Assembly (NCBI GenBank): GCA_030704615.1
Contig: CM060731.1
Span: 3,226,001-3,286,000, forward strand
Source: Takakia lepidozioides
Taxonomy: Eukaryota > Streptophyta > Takakiopsida > Takakiales > Takakiaceae
Length of the DNA stretch: 60,000 nucleotides
Direction: 5' to 3'
Part shown: positions 1-10,989 of the stretch, piece after piece
How positions within the stretch are numbered: position 1 is the first letter of the stretch
Layout of the letters: each line of letters starts with the position of its first letter
Translations under genes and position numbers: made by a program
Notes under the pieces: generated by a model
Seen by the model: only the letters and a program-made list of their open reading frames with translations
What the model was told of the DNA's origin: nothing
Databases searched by the model: none

Positions 1-1368
1 GAACTCATAGACAGGGTCCCCCCGTCGGCCAGTCGGCCTTGACAAGGGCGCAGCAGCAAGCTCCACCAACACGCGGACCGCGCATCGAAGCCACAGATTG
101 GCTCTGTACCCCGTGCTGCGAGTGCCAACAAAAGAAACCCCAGCGGAACCTGCTTGGGTTCGCAGAGCCCCAATCAATGGAGAGCGAAGCTCTTCCAGCA
201 CTACTTCCTCGAGCCCCGGTGCGCACGTAACATAGAACCTCAGTAAGGGCTCAGAGGCCTCTTCCTGGGCCCCCCTCTTCCCAGGTCTGCTTGAATACGA
301 CCTCTGCGAAATCTCCGATGCTTCCTCTCCAGACTTCCCCGTCCCTGCACTAGACGCTCCACATTGCACCACACTCCTCTGTCTCGTCTTGAATCCACAA
401 ACCCACGAAGGCCTGCCTGCAGCATCTCGGTAAGCAAACCCGCACAAAAATCGAGAGCCAGTTGCAATTGTATTCTGAGACTCAAGAAGATGTGATCCAC
501 ATCGTCTTCTACACAGGAAGCAAGCCTTTGGTGGTGCTGCACACGGAGGGCTTTTCCCCCATAGCCGGGAAGCTTGAAGCCCTGCTCTCAGGACAGTCAT
601 AGCTCAAAGATTTGCACTGTGGTTTAACAAGGGGGTTTACTGTTTACTCCTCCATTCCCTCTGTGACCCGCGGTGAACTTTGAATTACCGTTGTGGAGGT
701 ATGTTACAGAGAGTATTGCCAGAGAGTCTTGGTGCACGGAAGTCCAGAAAGCACCTCTCGTGTGGGGGAACTCTCTCTCTCTCCCACACACACACAAGAT
801 ATACTCAAGAGTCTAATATATATACATCCTCTGCATCAACAGGAGTGATGCTCTATAGGTGACTGCCATTGTATCTCTTGCTGAGCACCAGAAAGTGTTT
901 AGCCCTCATGGGTAACTCTTGGTGCTGTGACCAAGAGATTTTCTTAGTGTTGGCAGGGAACTGCCACTACTTCATTGCATAGCCCCTACCTTCCTATCCT
1001 CCCTCTCTGTCCCATTTGAAGGCAAAGACTACAGATGGAACTCGTACAACAGATTTAACACTTCAAGCTTTCATGAAATTGACAAGAGCACATCTGTGGA
1101 CCTATAAAATTTGCTTCTGATAACCAGTAGTTGCCAAAATGAAACAAATGGTGACCAAAGCTTTTGGTAAGACTGTTGTAATGGTTAACTTCCTATATTA
1201 ATTAAATTGAGGAGTGCGAAGGACTCCATCCGGACTTAAGGTGACCCTTGTCAGAAGGAACTTGCTAATGGAAGCAGAGGTCGTCCGGAGATGCCTGCTG
1301 CCAATCTGCCTAACTCCAATAGTCCTCTTAGATCTCTTCCTTGAATGTTGATTTCCATAGCGATCTCT
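1..1368. other. Intergenic stretch, no supported gene
   Basis: No intact gene is visible. A minus-strand open frame at 240-542 includes a short CVEDDVDHIF stretch that faintly recalls the zinc-binding tail of plant LINE reverse transcriptases, but no RT core accompanies it, so a decayed LINE is only a guess. A short CT/CA-rich microsatellite lies near 770-795. The right part is downstream of the Kir-like gene and probably holds its 3' UTR and poly(A) site. Confidence 0.4.
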
Positions 1369-4300
1369 TCAATTTCTGTTCTTCTTTCCCTTTCCTTTAG
1401 AATTACCACATTCAGCATTCTTGTCACCAAAGATGGGCTTCAACTGGCTCAGTCGAGTGAAGTCAAAAGAAACGCAGCCGAACTTATCAGTCAGGATTTG
1501 GTCCTCAAACTGACGGTCCCACAGCACATCTCCATCATGGACAGCATATAGATGCTGGCTGAAAACAGGCTGCATTGATGAGCGCTCCACGCCTGATATC
1601 GTTATTGTGAATGACGCATCTTGAGCTAGGAAGGTCTGATAGAACCAGCCCCCCTCATCCCACAACTGATTTTAGTCTCACACAGTTAGAAGGTCATCTA
1701 CAAACATACTTTATACCAAAGATGCCACCTTGCGAGGCACTGACTACTACACTAGACGTGAAGCTAAGACACTGCTCTATCATATAAAACAATCACAAGG
1801 TGGTGGGAACTCCGGCCACCTCTGTAGATGCCGTGGCGAGTCTCAACAATTCTTACACAAGTCCAATGTATGTGACGGACGGCAACTTCAGCCAAATGGG
1901 AGCTCCTACACTATGACGACATGTTACGGAATGAAACTTCCAGAATGCCAGGTATTAAAGAAAAAAGGGGATCACCTCAAAATCTATTCCATAGAGAGGA
2001 CTGAACTCATCAATGATATGGCGAATAATCAAGCCATATCTGAGATAAGAAACTTCTGGCCGCACCAGCGTCAAGGGCTCGGAGGTAATAAAGGGAGAGA
2101 GTTGACCAGGTGAAGTCACAAAGCGCTGGTATATCAACTCAAATTTGCACTCAATGAGGATCATAGTTTTTGGACCAGTTATATTTATTCGGACCAGAAA
2201 TGACCTGCACAAGATCACATACATGGGGGTCATAAAACAGTTGGTAAGTTTGTACCTCATTTTCTCTGCTTATCTTCTGGCAGTGAAAGGCTACTAGTTC
2301 TGCAGGGAACAGTCAACAACCACTCTTTCAGGAGGTAGGAGGGCTCGGAGCCTAGGGGGAGGAAATGTAATTACAGAATTCTAGAGCTTTGTGAAAAGGC
2401 AAAGAGAGATTGTACTCATAAGACGTTGTTTGCCGTAGCCTTGTGGCCATTGACCCCGCGCCCAGTTTGAGCGGGAACAAAAGGGACAGAACCTACCTCT
2501 GTCAGGGGCTGACGTTGGTAGTAAGACTTACCTCCATATATAGAATTAATCCGGGTTTTCCAGATATCCTCTAGAAATCCCTTCACACAAGCATCAATCT
2601 GCTGTGTGTGATTTGCCCAAAAACTAGGCCTCAGGAGGGCCTGGGCTTTTGGCTCAGCCTCGAGACTTTCAAAGTTGGTAAACAGGGGTACAGGCACAAT
2701 TCCCTTAATAGATTTGAAGAGAGCGTCTCTTTGGTGAGAGAACCCCGGACAGTGTATCAGAAAATGAATACTGTCTTCAGATTGCCCACACAACGGGCAA
2801 TTGCACTCTCCCTTTCCTCTCTGCTTCTGTTTGCTGTTCAAAGGTAGGCTTCCTGCCCTGAGTTTAAATTTCAGTCTAGTGCCGAGAGTGGGTAGACCCT
2901 TGAGGTCATCCAAGATGTCCTCCCCCATGTCACAGACTGGAAACAAGTTCAGGGAAGTTTTCTGCCTAACTTCATTTTCATCAGACAATCTCATGGCAAC
3001 AGACATGGCTGAGGACACTACAGCCTCTAAGTCAGATTTATCCAGCAGGGTCAAGACTTGCGGATCCAGGTCCAGGTCCTTGAGGATCTCTTCTACTCTC
3101 TTCTGCCAGGACTTAGCCTGTTTGACAGGGCGGTCCTGTTTCCAAGATATAGAGTCGATTAACTTAGGATATCTGGTGTTGGGCATATGTTGCAGCTGAC
3201 CCCACCATCTGACCTTGAATTCATCTCGTCGGGAGCTTAAGGACGGAATGCCAAACTCACCCCGAACAGCCACATTGGCTGTTTTGGAGCATGCTGACAT
3301 ACACTCCTTAAGCACCCCCACTTGAATGGATTCTAGAGACTTAGCCTGGTTGGAGTTATCAACCCATATAGCAGATCCGTACTCCAAGGCAGGTCTAATA
3401 ACGCGACAAAGCATGGTTTTCTTAACCTCAGAGTTGACCCCTCTGCAGTGGAAAAATTTAGTGAGCCCCAGAGCTTTGCCCTTGCCAGTTTGAACAACTT
3501 TCCGGATATGTGCATCCCAATTACAATTGGAGGAGAACTCAACGCCCAGGTAAGTGTAGGAAGGGAGGACCGGGATCTCTTGGCTACCCCACTGCCACTT
3601 AAGATCACTTCCTCCCTCTCCTCTGTCGTTGAATGCTACCACTGCACATTTGCTGACATTAGCCTCTAGCCCCCAAAGATCAAAGTATCTCTTCGCGCAA
3701 TCAATCAACTCCTGGAGATTGGTTGGAGTCTCCCCTATGCCTGCGAAGTCATCCGCAAACATAAGGGCTGGTATGGTGGTATCACCCACCCTTAACCCAA
3801 ATCCCTCACTTTCCACATCCTCGAGGAGTTGATTGATGAAAACATTGAAGAGCAGAGGGGAGAGAGTACATCCTTGAGCTACACCTTGGTCTATGTCAAA
3901 GAAGTTGGACTTCTGTCCGTTAACAGTGACACAGCTTTTGGTGTGAGCATACAAGTTGTGGACAACTCTCCACATCTTTCCCTTGATCCCACAAGACCAG
4001 AGGCGGAATAGGCCATCTCTCCACACTGTGTCATAAGCCTTTTTGACATCCAGGAAAAAGACATAAGTGGGTTTCCCTTCTTTTTTCCTTCCCTGGATAA
4101 TCTGGCTTAGAGTGAAGATATGATCCACACAGCCCCTGTTTCGCCGAAAGCCAGCTTGGCCTTCGTGGAAACAACCTCTAGACTCCAGATCAACCTCGAG
4201 ACGAGTACTTATAACTCTGCAGAATGTCTTGCCAACAGCATTGAGGAGCGTGATGCCACGGTAGTTCCCCGGTTCTTCTCTGTCACCCTTCTTGTATAGA

Positions 4301-7300
4301 TTGACAATGACCCCCTGTCGCCAGCGAAAGGGGATCATTTCAGTCTTCCAGATAAGGTTAAAGAGGAGAACTAGGGCCTCTATCATGGGATCGCCACCGT
4401 GCTTGATAAGCTCGTTGACAATACCATCAGGTCCACCAGCTTTATATCCATTTAAATGTTCAATTGCTTCCACAATCTCAGAAGAACTAATGGGAGCATT
4501 ATAAGCCATTGAAATATACTCCAGTTCATCAGGGCTGTTTTGAATCATAGGAACAGTTTTTCCAACTGTGTCCCTCCATTCAGCAGAAGACCCCTCACTG
4601 TTAGACCTAGAAGTTCTGCCAAGGATACTGTAGTGAGTTTCAAAGGTTTTGACAATGTCAACCGATGAAGTCACCACTGCACCTTTAGTAGTCTTCAGCG
4701 CTTGTACTTGCTGACCGTTTTTCGGCTTGTACAAACGTTGAAGGGCCAACCAGAATTTCTTGTCATTACCACCATGGTGGTTTGAGTTTATTTCACTGTA
4801 TAACTTGTCCCAGTATAATTTCTTCTGAGACCTAACAAGCTGATTGATATCTTTACGGAGCTGGTAGTACCTCGCCCACAATTCTCTGTTGGTTTCCAAA
4901 TTGCAGCACTCTTTATAGAGGGCTCGTCTCTCAGCTATCTTGAGTTTAATCTCATTAGTCCACCAATTAACTGCTCTACCGCAGACAATTAGTTTCCTCC
5001 CAATGATCTTGTCAGCCACGGAGGAAACGAAACTCTCCCAAGAGTCCACTGCTCTTTCGACTTCATTTCTTGCGTTAACAGAGCGTGACTGAAGTTCTTG
5101 GAGCGATTGGACAAAATGAGGGAGAGCCTCTTGCAAGGCTGGTACTCAGCCTTGACCTCCTCATTGTGGAATTTTTCTATGCGCCACTTCCGAATCGAAC
5201 GTTTCACAGATCTCTTGGTGGTGGGAAAACACCTTTTGATCTCAGTCCAAACCAGGAAGTGGTCAGAGGTACCAATATCAGTTCTGTCGATCAACACATT
5301 GGCACACTGGGGGAACAAAATTTTGTCCATTATGATATAGTCCACAATGGAACGTTCCCCAGTTTGGGATTTCTCACGAGTCCACTGCACTTGGTCACCT
5401 CTTGTCCTGTTATTCAAGGTCAAAAGCTGAAGCTCTTCTAGACAGTTAATTAACCGTCTGCCATTAGAATTCAGCTCGTCCTCACCAAAAGGTCCAATGA
5501 TATCGTCCTGATGGATCCCTTTGCCCACCCGGGCATTGAAGTCCCCCAATAGTACCACCTGACCTTTGGCAAGGAACGAAGCACAGTCCAGCTTTACATC
5601 TTCGAAGGCCTTGTCTGCGTCAGCACTAAGGGTCCCCTCTGTGGGCATGTAAACACAACCAACAAAGAGGTCCTTTGTACTCATGCCGCCCTTCAAATTC
5701 AGTTTTAGCCAGATACTATGCTCGTACCTCAAACCCTTGTTGATAATTTCACAATTGTCAAACAAGAAATCACGGACAAAGAATCCGACCCCTTTTTGAC
5801 CGCGTTTGGCAGAGGCTGCCTTGAGAGTACACATCTTACCTGCCCATTTATAACCAATGACATCTCCAACCAGTTTATCCGACGTTTCCCATGTTTCTTG
5901 CCCAGCACAGATATGAATATCATTAGTCCGAAGAACTTGTCCCACTTCAAGTTGTTTCCTTTGTTGGTCAACCCTGAGAAGTTGAAAGTGGCCAGCCGCA
6001 AGCCAGCCCTTTGCGTGTGAATTGTTTGTCGTCTAGGTAGCTTGTGATTGCTCCTGGACGGCCAACCGTTCTGCAAAGGGGGGACAGTTACCCCATGTGT
6101 AGATTTTGCTCGTCTTGTGTAAACTTTGAGAATTGGTAAACCATTCAGGGTACCAAATCTTTCAGTTACACGACGCACAGGCTCCGCACACATAGGGGCA
6201 GATTGTCCGTCAGACTGCTTGGGGACAATTACCCCGTGTATAGATTTTGCTCGTCTTGTGTAGACTTTGAGGATTGGTAAACCATTTAGAGTACCAAATC
6301 CTTCAGTTACACGACGTTCAGGCTCTGCACACTTAGGGACAGATTGTCCATCTGACGGCTTGGGGACAATTACCCCGTGTATAGAATTTGTTCGTCTTGT
6401 GTAAACCTTGAGGATTGGTAAACCATTCAGAGTACCAAATCCTTCAGATTCAGGACGTTCAGGTTCCGTACACTTAGGGGCATCTTGTCCTTCTGGCTGT
6501 TTGGATTCAACCTCATCCAGAGCATCAAACCGATTAGAAACTCTCAAGTTGAAGTTGTTGCCCTTGGTTGTCTTCCTAGAGCCCCATTGAATCACCAATG
6601 TCTAAGACCGCTCTCCAGCCAGTCAAGGGACGAACTTCTTTGAGATTGAATTGATGCGGGACTCTATTAGAAGCACTTTTGGTCATTGCAACCTTCAACG
6701 TACCCCTGTTATCAAGTCTCGAGATGGTACCATTAGCCATGAAATCCAAGCCTAAGCTAGAGCATGTAGTTTTAAAGGACACATCGTCCATCCTGGGATT
6801 CACCCCAAAAACTACACATGAAGCCCTAGATTTGGCATAAGTAACCAATTCCCAGGGATCACCCTGAGGAGTGTTGATGTTGATAGGAGCTAAATTTTTT
6901 ATTGTTTTCGCAGGCCATAAGTTTAAGCACAGGAACCAACCCGAGCCCAAGTGCCGAGTATGCTAGACAGAGCATACGACTGCCCAATTTGGGCGGAGGG
7001 GCTGCCCCCAAGCGGTAGGAGTCCGCTTGTTACCATTCAGAGATCACACTCCAGGGAGTTGCAGGGAATGGCCCGTGTAGGCATATTCTAAAGAGGGAAA
7101 GGCCCCAAGCTTTCCAACTAAATCCAATGCACTACCTTACCTGAAGCAAAGCGCTTCAGGTCGAAACAAACAAGGACACGAGGTCACAAGGCCGGCATTT
7201 AGTCACAGAGACATTAATGTACTCCCGTTTCAAGTCCACCCAATGTCAATAGGCTTCCTAGAGGACAGGGAGAGAAAGGCAAAGAGAGAGAAAGAGAGAA

Positions 7301-9101
7301 AATAAGGAAGGCAAAGAGAGAGGACCATACTTGTTGGGCTTGTGGTCAGGAGACTCAGCTTTTTCTGTGAATTCTCTGAATTTGTCATTAGTGATGAGTA
7401 CCATCTCTGACCAGCGCACAGGCTCAGCCGGCTGTGACAGCCTGTGGAATACTGCACATTCATAATGTGGGCACTGTGGCCCTTTGCATATCATCCACAG
7501 TTGGACCTTCCTTCCCACACACTCATCTCTTGCTTTCTCACACTCACACACAGAATGTTTCTTAAGCTTATTGCTTGCCGGTATGCATGCCTTGTGTAAC
7601 CCCTCCCAACTAGGTGACAAATTTTAGTATGAGGATCCCCCATAGCACCATCGAGGCATACCTTTGACCTTCATGGCAAACATAATGTGACATAATGAGG
7701 GGAGAGTTGTTATGGCAGATCTACCACACTGGGAGTCTACTAAGAATACGACTTCAGGCAGAGAGAGACAGATACAGAAGTTAAACCAGACCCTAAGGCA
7801 ACTCTTACCTGCACCACTCAGGAAGACAAAGATAAGCTGAGCCATGAGTGTGTTCAGATTTGCAAGAAGAAGGTTGTAGGGTGAACGCGCCTCAACCCTC
7901 GAACCCCCAAAAGTGGTAGACAAAGATAGGCTGAAAATGAAGATTTTAAACCGCCTCTCGCCAACAGCTGCGAAAATAATGTCCCACCAAGTCTTCCTCC
8001 CCCATTCCTGGTCTTCGGGGATGAATAGGCCGTCAATATCCAGCAGATACAAACATGTAAAAACAACGCTTAGAAACAGTGGGCTTGATAGCATGATGAG
8101 GAAGAAAAGAGGGAGAGGCAATCGGAGTGAGTGGATGTACACATTGTAAACTTGTCTTAAAAAGCTCTCCTCATGTTTCACCTGCATTTCAATGACAATG
8201 GATCAGGTTAAATGTACAACATAAGACAAACCTATTACAAAGACAGACTTTCTAAGCACTCATCAAGGCACACATAGACAATGACCAAAAGATTATGCCG
8301 TGAAAGCTTGAAATGCCATGAAGCTTGAAAAACCAAGGATGTACATAACAGTCCCAGCAATGTGGAGTGCACAAACTTGAGAGTCTGAAAGGTGCAAAGG
8401 TGATTTGGTATGCTCCATTATGAATATCCTACAGACGGGAAAGAGCACACTGCTTGCAATTCTGCTGGCCTTGGTTTATTCATGCACACTCGGCATTACT
8501 ATCTGACACGAGCTTTCTTCCCGGAAAGTCCACCTGACCGACAGACATGAATCGGAACTTTCTCCAATCCGAACTTTTTCCAATGTTTTGAGCCTCAATT
8601 GTTCAATTATTAAGAAACTGTTCATAGGGAGACAAGGCGATCTTGATACACCTCATTTAGGCATCTACGATGATGCAGGATACTGGCAACTTGTGGGTAA
8701 TAGGAGTGATGGGAAGTAGCAAAACCCCAAGGAAAGTTGTGGGGATCAGGGTGAGATAGAATTCTATCGGAAATATGAACTCTGAATGTGTACAAGGTGT
8801 GACCCATTGTCACAGGTGGTGTTTTGAGTTGCAGAAGTAAAATTCCCTGTATGGCAGCTTCAGTTCAAGATCCAACTTGCATATAACTGTCCGTTGATGA
8901 TCAATCCCCAGATCCCAGTATCCTCAGCACTGGAAAAGTAACATAAACGAGTTAAAATTGCAACAAAGGAGTTAAAAATCTTATTACTCGCCTGTTTGCA
9001 GGAACGAAGATACTAACCTTCACAGAGCGAAGGGCCGCCTTTCCCTTGAGCTTCACTGGCCTTGATGATTCAGATACAGGCTTCTCCTTCCAAGTCCGCA
9101 T
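1369..9101 (-). CDS. Inward-rectifier (Kir/KirBac-like) potassium channel homologue, 5 exons, 357 aa
   Basis: Exons on the minus strand are 9101-9018, 8181-7809, 7451-7331, 2204-1976 and 1635-1369. All introns are GT-AG, all phases match, and the total is 1074 nt including the stop. The start was chosen because the ATG at 9101 opens a 28-codon exon ending at AAG|GTTAGT. Residues about 49-76 form the first membrane helix, STTFGGS at about 116-122 lies at the selectivity-filter position, and about 130-152 form the second helix. The cytosolic immunoglobulin-like domain follows, with the family hallmark HIIDEFSPLYG and the later GVERSSMQ segment. Kir proteins form tetrameric potassium pores. The filter here reads TTFGGS rather than the usual TxGYG/TxGFG, so potassium selectivity is uncertain. 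Intron 3 is about 5.1 kb and contains a LINE in the same orientation. I know of no flowering-plant member, which suggests a seed-free plant. An expressed variant with other 5' exons is possible. Confidence 0.82.
2416..5136 (-). CDS. LINE reverse transcriptase region of ORF2, about 906 aa
   Basis: This is a single long open frame covering the RT and C-terminal parts of LINE ORF2. A conserved block KKGDREEPGNYRGITLL is followed by FFLDVKKAYDTVW, the palm motif GVAQGCTLSPLLFN, and the catalytic FADD at about residues 460-463. A thumb/connection region with PSYTYLGVEFSSN comes next. Near residues 780-796 a CPLCGQSEDSIHFLIHCP segment forms the Cys-His zinc-binding motif usual at LINE C-termini. 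The apparent start (residue 1) is not a true start: sequence in another frame just upstream, ending in FHNEEVKAEYQ, continues into it through a one-base frame change near 5135. The reading frame is long enough to suggest a fairly recent insertion. I cannot place the clade (CR1, Jockey or I-like) by eye. Confidence 0.85.
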   Translation of the reverse strand: MQEALPHFVQSLQELQSRSVNARNEVERAVDSWESFVSSVADKIIGRKLIVCGRAVNWWTNEIKLKIAERRALYKECCNLETNRELWARYYQLRKDINQLVRSQKKLYWDKLYSEINSNHHGGNDKKFWLALQRLYKPKNGQQVQALKTTKGAVVTSSVDIVKTFETHYSILGRTSRSNSEGSSAEWRDTVGKTVPMIQNSPDELEYISMAYNAPISSSEIVEAIEHLNGYKAGGPDGIVNELIKHGGDPMIEALVLLFNLIWKTEMIPFRWRQGVIVNLYKKGDREEPGNYRGITLLNAVGKTFCRVISTRLEVDLESRGCFHEGQAGFRRNRGCVDHIFTLSQIIQGRKKEGKPTYVFFLDVKKAYDTVWRDGLFRLWSCGIKGKMWRVVHNLYAHTKSCVTVNGQKSNFFDIDQGVAQGCTLSPLLFNVFINQLLEDVESEGFGLRVGDTTIPALMFADDFAGIGETPTNLQELIDCAKRYFDLWGLEANVSKCAVVAFNDRGEGGSDLKWQWGSQEIPVLPSYTYLGVEFSSNCNWDAHIRKVVQTGKGKALGLTKFFHCRGVNSEVKKTMLCRVIRPALEYGSAIWVDNSNQAKSLESIQVGVLKECMSACSKTANVAVRGEFGIPSLSSRRDEFKVRWWGQLQHMPNTRYPKLIDSISWKQDRPVKQAKSWQKRVEEILKDLDLDPQVLTLLDKSDLEAVVSSAMSVAMRLSDENEVRQKTSLNLFPVCDMGEDILDDLKGLPTLGTRLKFKLRAGSLPLNSKQKQRGKGECNCPLCGQSEDSIHFLIHCPGFSHQRDALFKSIKGIVPVPLFTNFESLEAEPKAQALLRPSFWANHTQQIDACVKGFLEDIWKTRINSIYGGKSYYQRQPLTEVGSVPFVPAQTGRGVNGHKATANNVL
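5137..6950 (-). pseudogene. LINE ORF1-like region and APE-type endonuclease, frameshifted
   Basis: Reading 6950 to about 6576 gives a basic ORF1-like segment containing SRASCVVFGVNPRMDDVSFK. It overlaps an open frame (6598-5729) with three 47-residue repeats and then the start of the endonuclease, GLRLATFNFSGL. Near 5945 the endonuclease continues in a different frame as HICAGQETWE, and further on shows GDFNARVGKG and GTSDHFLVWTEI, matching the catalytic core of APE-like LINE endonucleases (QET, GDFN, SDH). Two frame changes, near 5945 and near 5135, therefore break the ORF. Intact LINEs of this kind usually encode the endonuclease and RT in one ORF2. Confidence 0.75.
6090..6505 (-). repeat. 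Three tandem 141-bp (47-codon) in-frame repeats inside the LINE
   Basis: The sequence ggtaaaccattcag recurs at about 6135, 6276 and 6417, a spacing of exactly 141 bp, so the unit is a whole number of codons. Each unit encodes a segment with GTLNGLPILKVYTRR followed by SIHGVIVP and a cysteine/proline-rich stretch containing CAEPERR. The copies differ by a few residues. The block sits between the ORF1-like domain and the endonuclease. Its function is unknown. Confidence 0.9.
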
Positions 9102-10989
9102 TTCTTACACGTTTCTGTCTCCAATACACCTCTTGCCTCCCTGCGCTCAATGGAGAATAAGGCTAGCTATATGATGGATCTAGCAAAGTGCTCTTTCATC
9201 CCCTCGAATCCTCAAACTCGGCTGTTTACTTAGATGCCGTTGGGTATATGATGGTCGATGCGATTGCCCAGAAACTTTGGCACACTCAACTGGTGATTTC
9301 GTCACAAGCAACACAACATTGAGAAGACTGCTCAGGACAAGAAATGAGGATCCAACCATCAGGACTACAAAATCTGGACACTCCGTTACAAAGCAGCTCA
9401 ATAAATTTGCTCAATTCTCTTGAAATTGATGCACATCCATGCCACTTTTACCCGTAAGATGGTGCCATCGCAAACAAGAAAATCCAAGTTCCAAAACCAC
9501 AGTGTAGGCTCGGCGAAGTGAGATTGCTCATCCTTCAACGGCCGGCATCAAATAAGCAGCAAGAGGTGTCTAGGGTCTACAATTACAGCACCAAGCGCCA
9601 TGCCATGACGAAATTGAGAGAGAAAGAGACAGAGAGAGAGAGGATCAAGACCTAAAAAATCAGTGCAACTGCTAGTACCAGCGCCAGAGTATGACACGAG
9701 GATAACAGGTGGACCCCGGGGCACCAAACCATGCAACAATTCACACGGCAAAGAAGGAAAAGGTATCGAGTATCGATACCTACAGAATCGAAGACAATCT
9801 ACCAAAGCACGGTGTTCCGACACGAGAACAGAAAGTGAGGCTGTGAAGCCTGACTTCAAAGCAAGATCGCCCGGAAATGACGACAGCAACACACCGAAAC
9901 GAAGGCGTGGGCCCAGGGTTTTTTCGTTTTGTCGCCATGCAGCCAGACACTGCGACAGCCTAGAGCTTCACATCCTTCAGTATTTACGGAGGACTATTAT
10001 AAGCAGTGATGGTAGGCGCTTCATATTATGTACTCTTCATTCACGAGAACGCTTGTCACCTGCTCTTCAAACTTGTCAACTTGATTGTTCCCTCCTGAGC
10101 ATTTTTCTTTCTTGTTAGTTGAAGTCAGGAAGTATGAAGAAGTAGCTTCAAAGTCTGGCTCAAGGTGTTGTGCTTGTCAGATTTCAGAGATTCCATCACT
10201 GGATTTAGAACGACTGTGTGATGAATTCCCATCCCATGTGTATCCAAGACTATCGGTTTTAGGGTTCACTTACTGCCCTAGCAAGGCGACGGCCAGATTG
10301 CTGTGTACATATTGTGTAAACGACGAATCTGCGTGAAGCTGAAACGTTGGAATACTGAAGAAGCATAGCAGTTAGATTCAAAACCAATGGAACAGTTCCT
10401 CCAAAGATAAGCAGATCCCAGCTCCAGCATTGGGCCAAAGAGGGAGACGAGAACGTACTCATAAGACGACATTTGTTGTAGCCTTGAGGCCACTGAAGAG
10501 GGAGGAGAGAGAGAGGATTAGAAAGTATCAGCCCAGTAATCAGAGACATCCAGATGTGTGATTATGTGCACAATCATCAAATAGAGACACTAAAAAACAT
10601 GACCAAGTCATCAATGCTGTTCGACCCCCGCTCTAGAGAGGAGCTAAACTGGCAGTACATCTCATCTGCATGTTCCATGTAACCTTCATTTGATTTTCAA
10701 CTTGAAGAACAGCCATAAGGGCAACCAATAAAACAAAAAATGGCTCTTAGTAGCCAACGAACAACACTCTACTCTTACAGAGACAGGCACTTAAATGCCA
10801 GCATCAAGACTCAGTCATCAGACCACCCAGTAAGATGTTCGTTTGCACTAGAGGATATCAGGGTGGAACTGTAACTCTCCAGTAACCAGCCCAAATGTCA
10901 CCAGAAAGAAAACCATCTCTCAAGTTGGACCCTCCGTGCTTTGTCATCTTTAGCCATCACTCAGAATGTACAATGAGACCACAAGGCCC
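9102..10989. other. Intergenic region between the Kir-like and RPL1 genes
   Basis: The left part (from 9102) is the presumed promoter and 5' UTR of the Kir-like gene, which reads leftward. A GA-rich microsatellite lies around 9616-9645. A 41-bp LINE-tail similarity sits at 10459-10500. The right end is the presumed 3' UTR of the RPL1 gene. Open frames in this stretch have no recognisable similarity. Confidence 0.5.
10459..10500 (-). mobile_element. Short 3'-terminal LINE fragment
   Basis: On the minus strand this stretch matches the last ~41 bp of the LINE at 2414-2455 with about six mismatches. Both copies end at CTTATGAGTAC and diverge immediately after. Such very short 5'-truncated copies are expected from abortive target-primed reverse transcription. 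The fragment is short, so chance or shared ancestry with another element cannot be excluded. Confidence 0.55.

Larger units (their letters stand above)
2414..6990 (-). mobile_element. LINE-type non-LTR retrotransposon in intron 3 of the Kir-like gene
   Basis: This element carries an ORF1-like region, an APE-type endonuclease and a reverse transcriptase in the order typical of LINEs, all on the minus strand. The 3' end appears to lie just after a CTTATGAGTAC sequence near 2414. That is inferred from a second short copy of the same tail at about 10459-10500 which diverges at the same place. No poly(A) tail is evident. The 5' limit is uncertain: coding similarity fades near 6950, and a GC-rich stretch to about 7190 may be its 5' UTR. 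No target-site duplication was identified. At least two frameshifts lie between the endonuclease start and the RT, so the copy is probably not autonomous. Confidence 0.85.

Noticed and set aside
9663-10118. Plus-strand open frame of 151 codons
   Set aside because: Composition is unlike a protein, there is no recognisable motif, and it overlaps the presumed promoter of the Kir-like gene.
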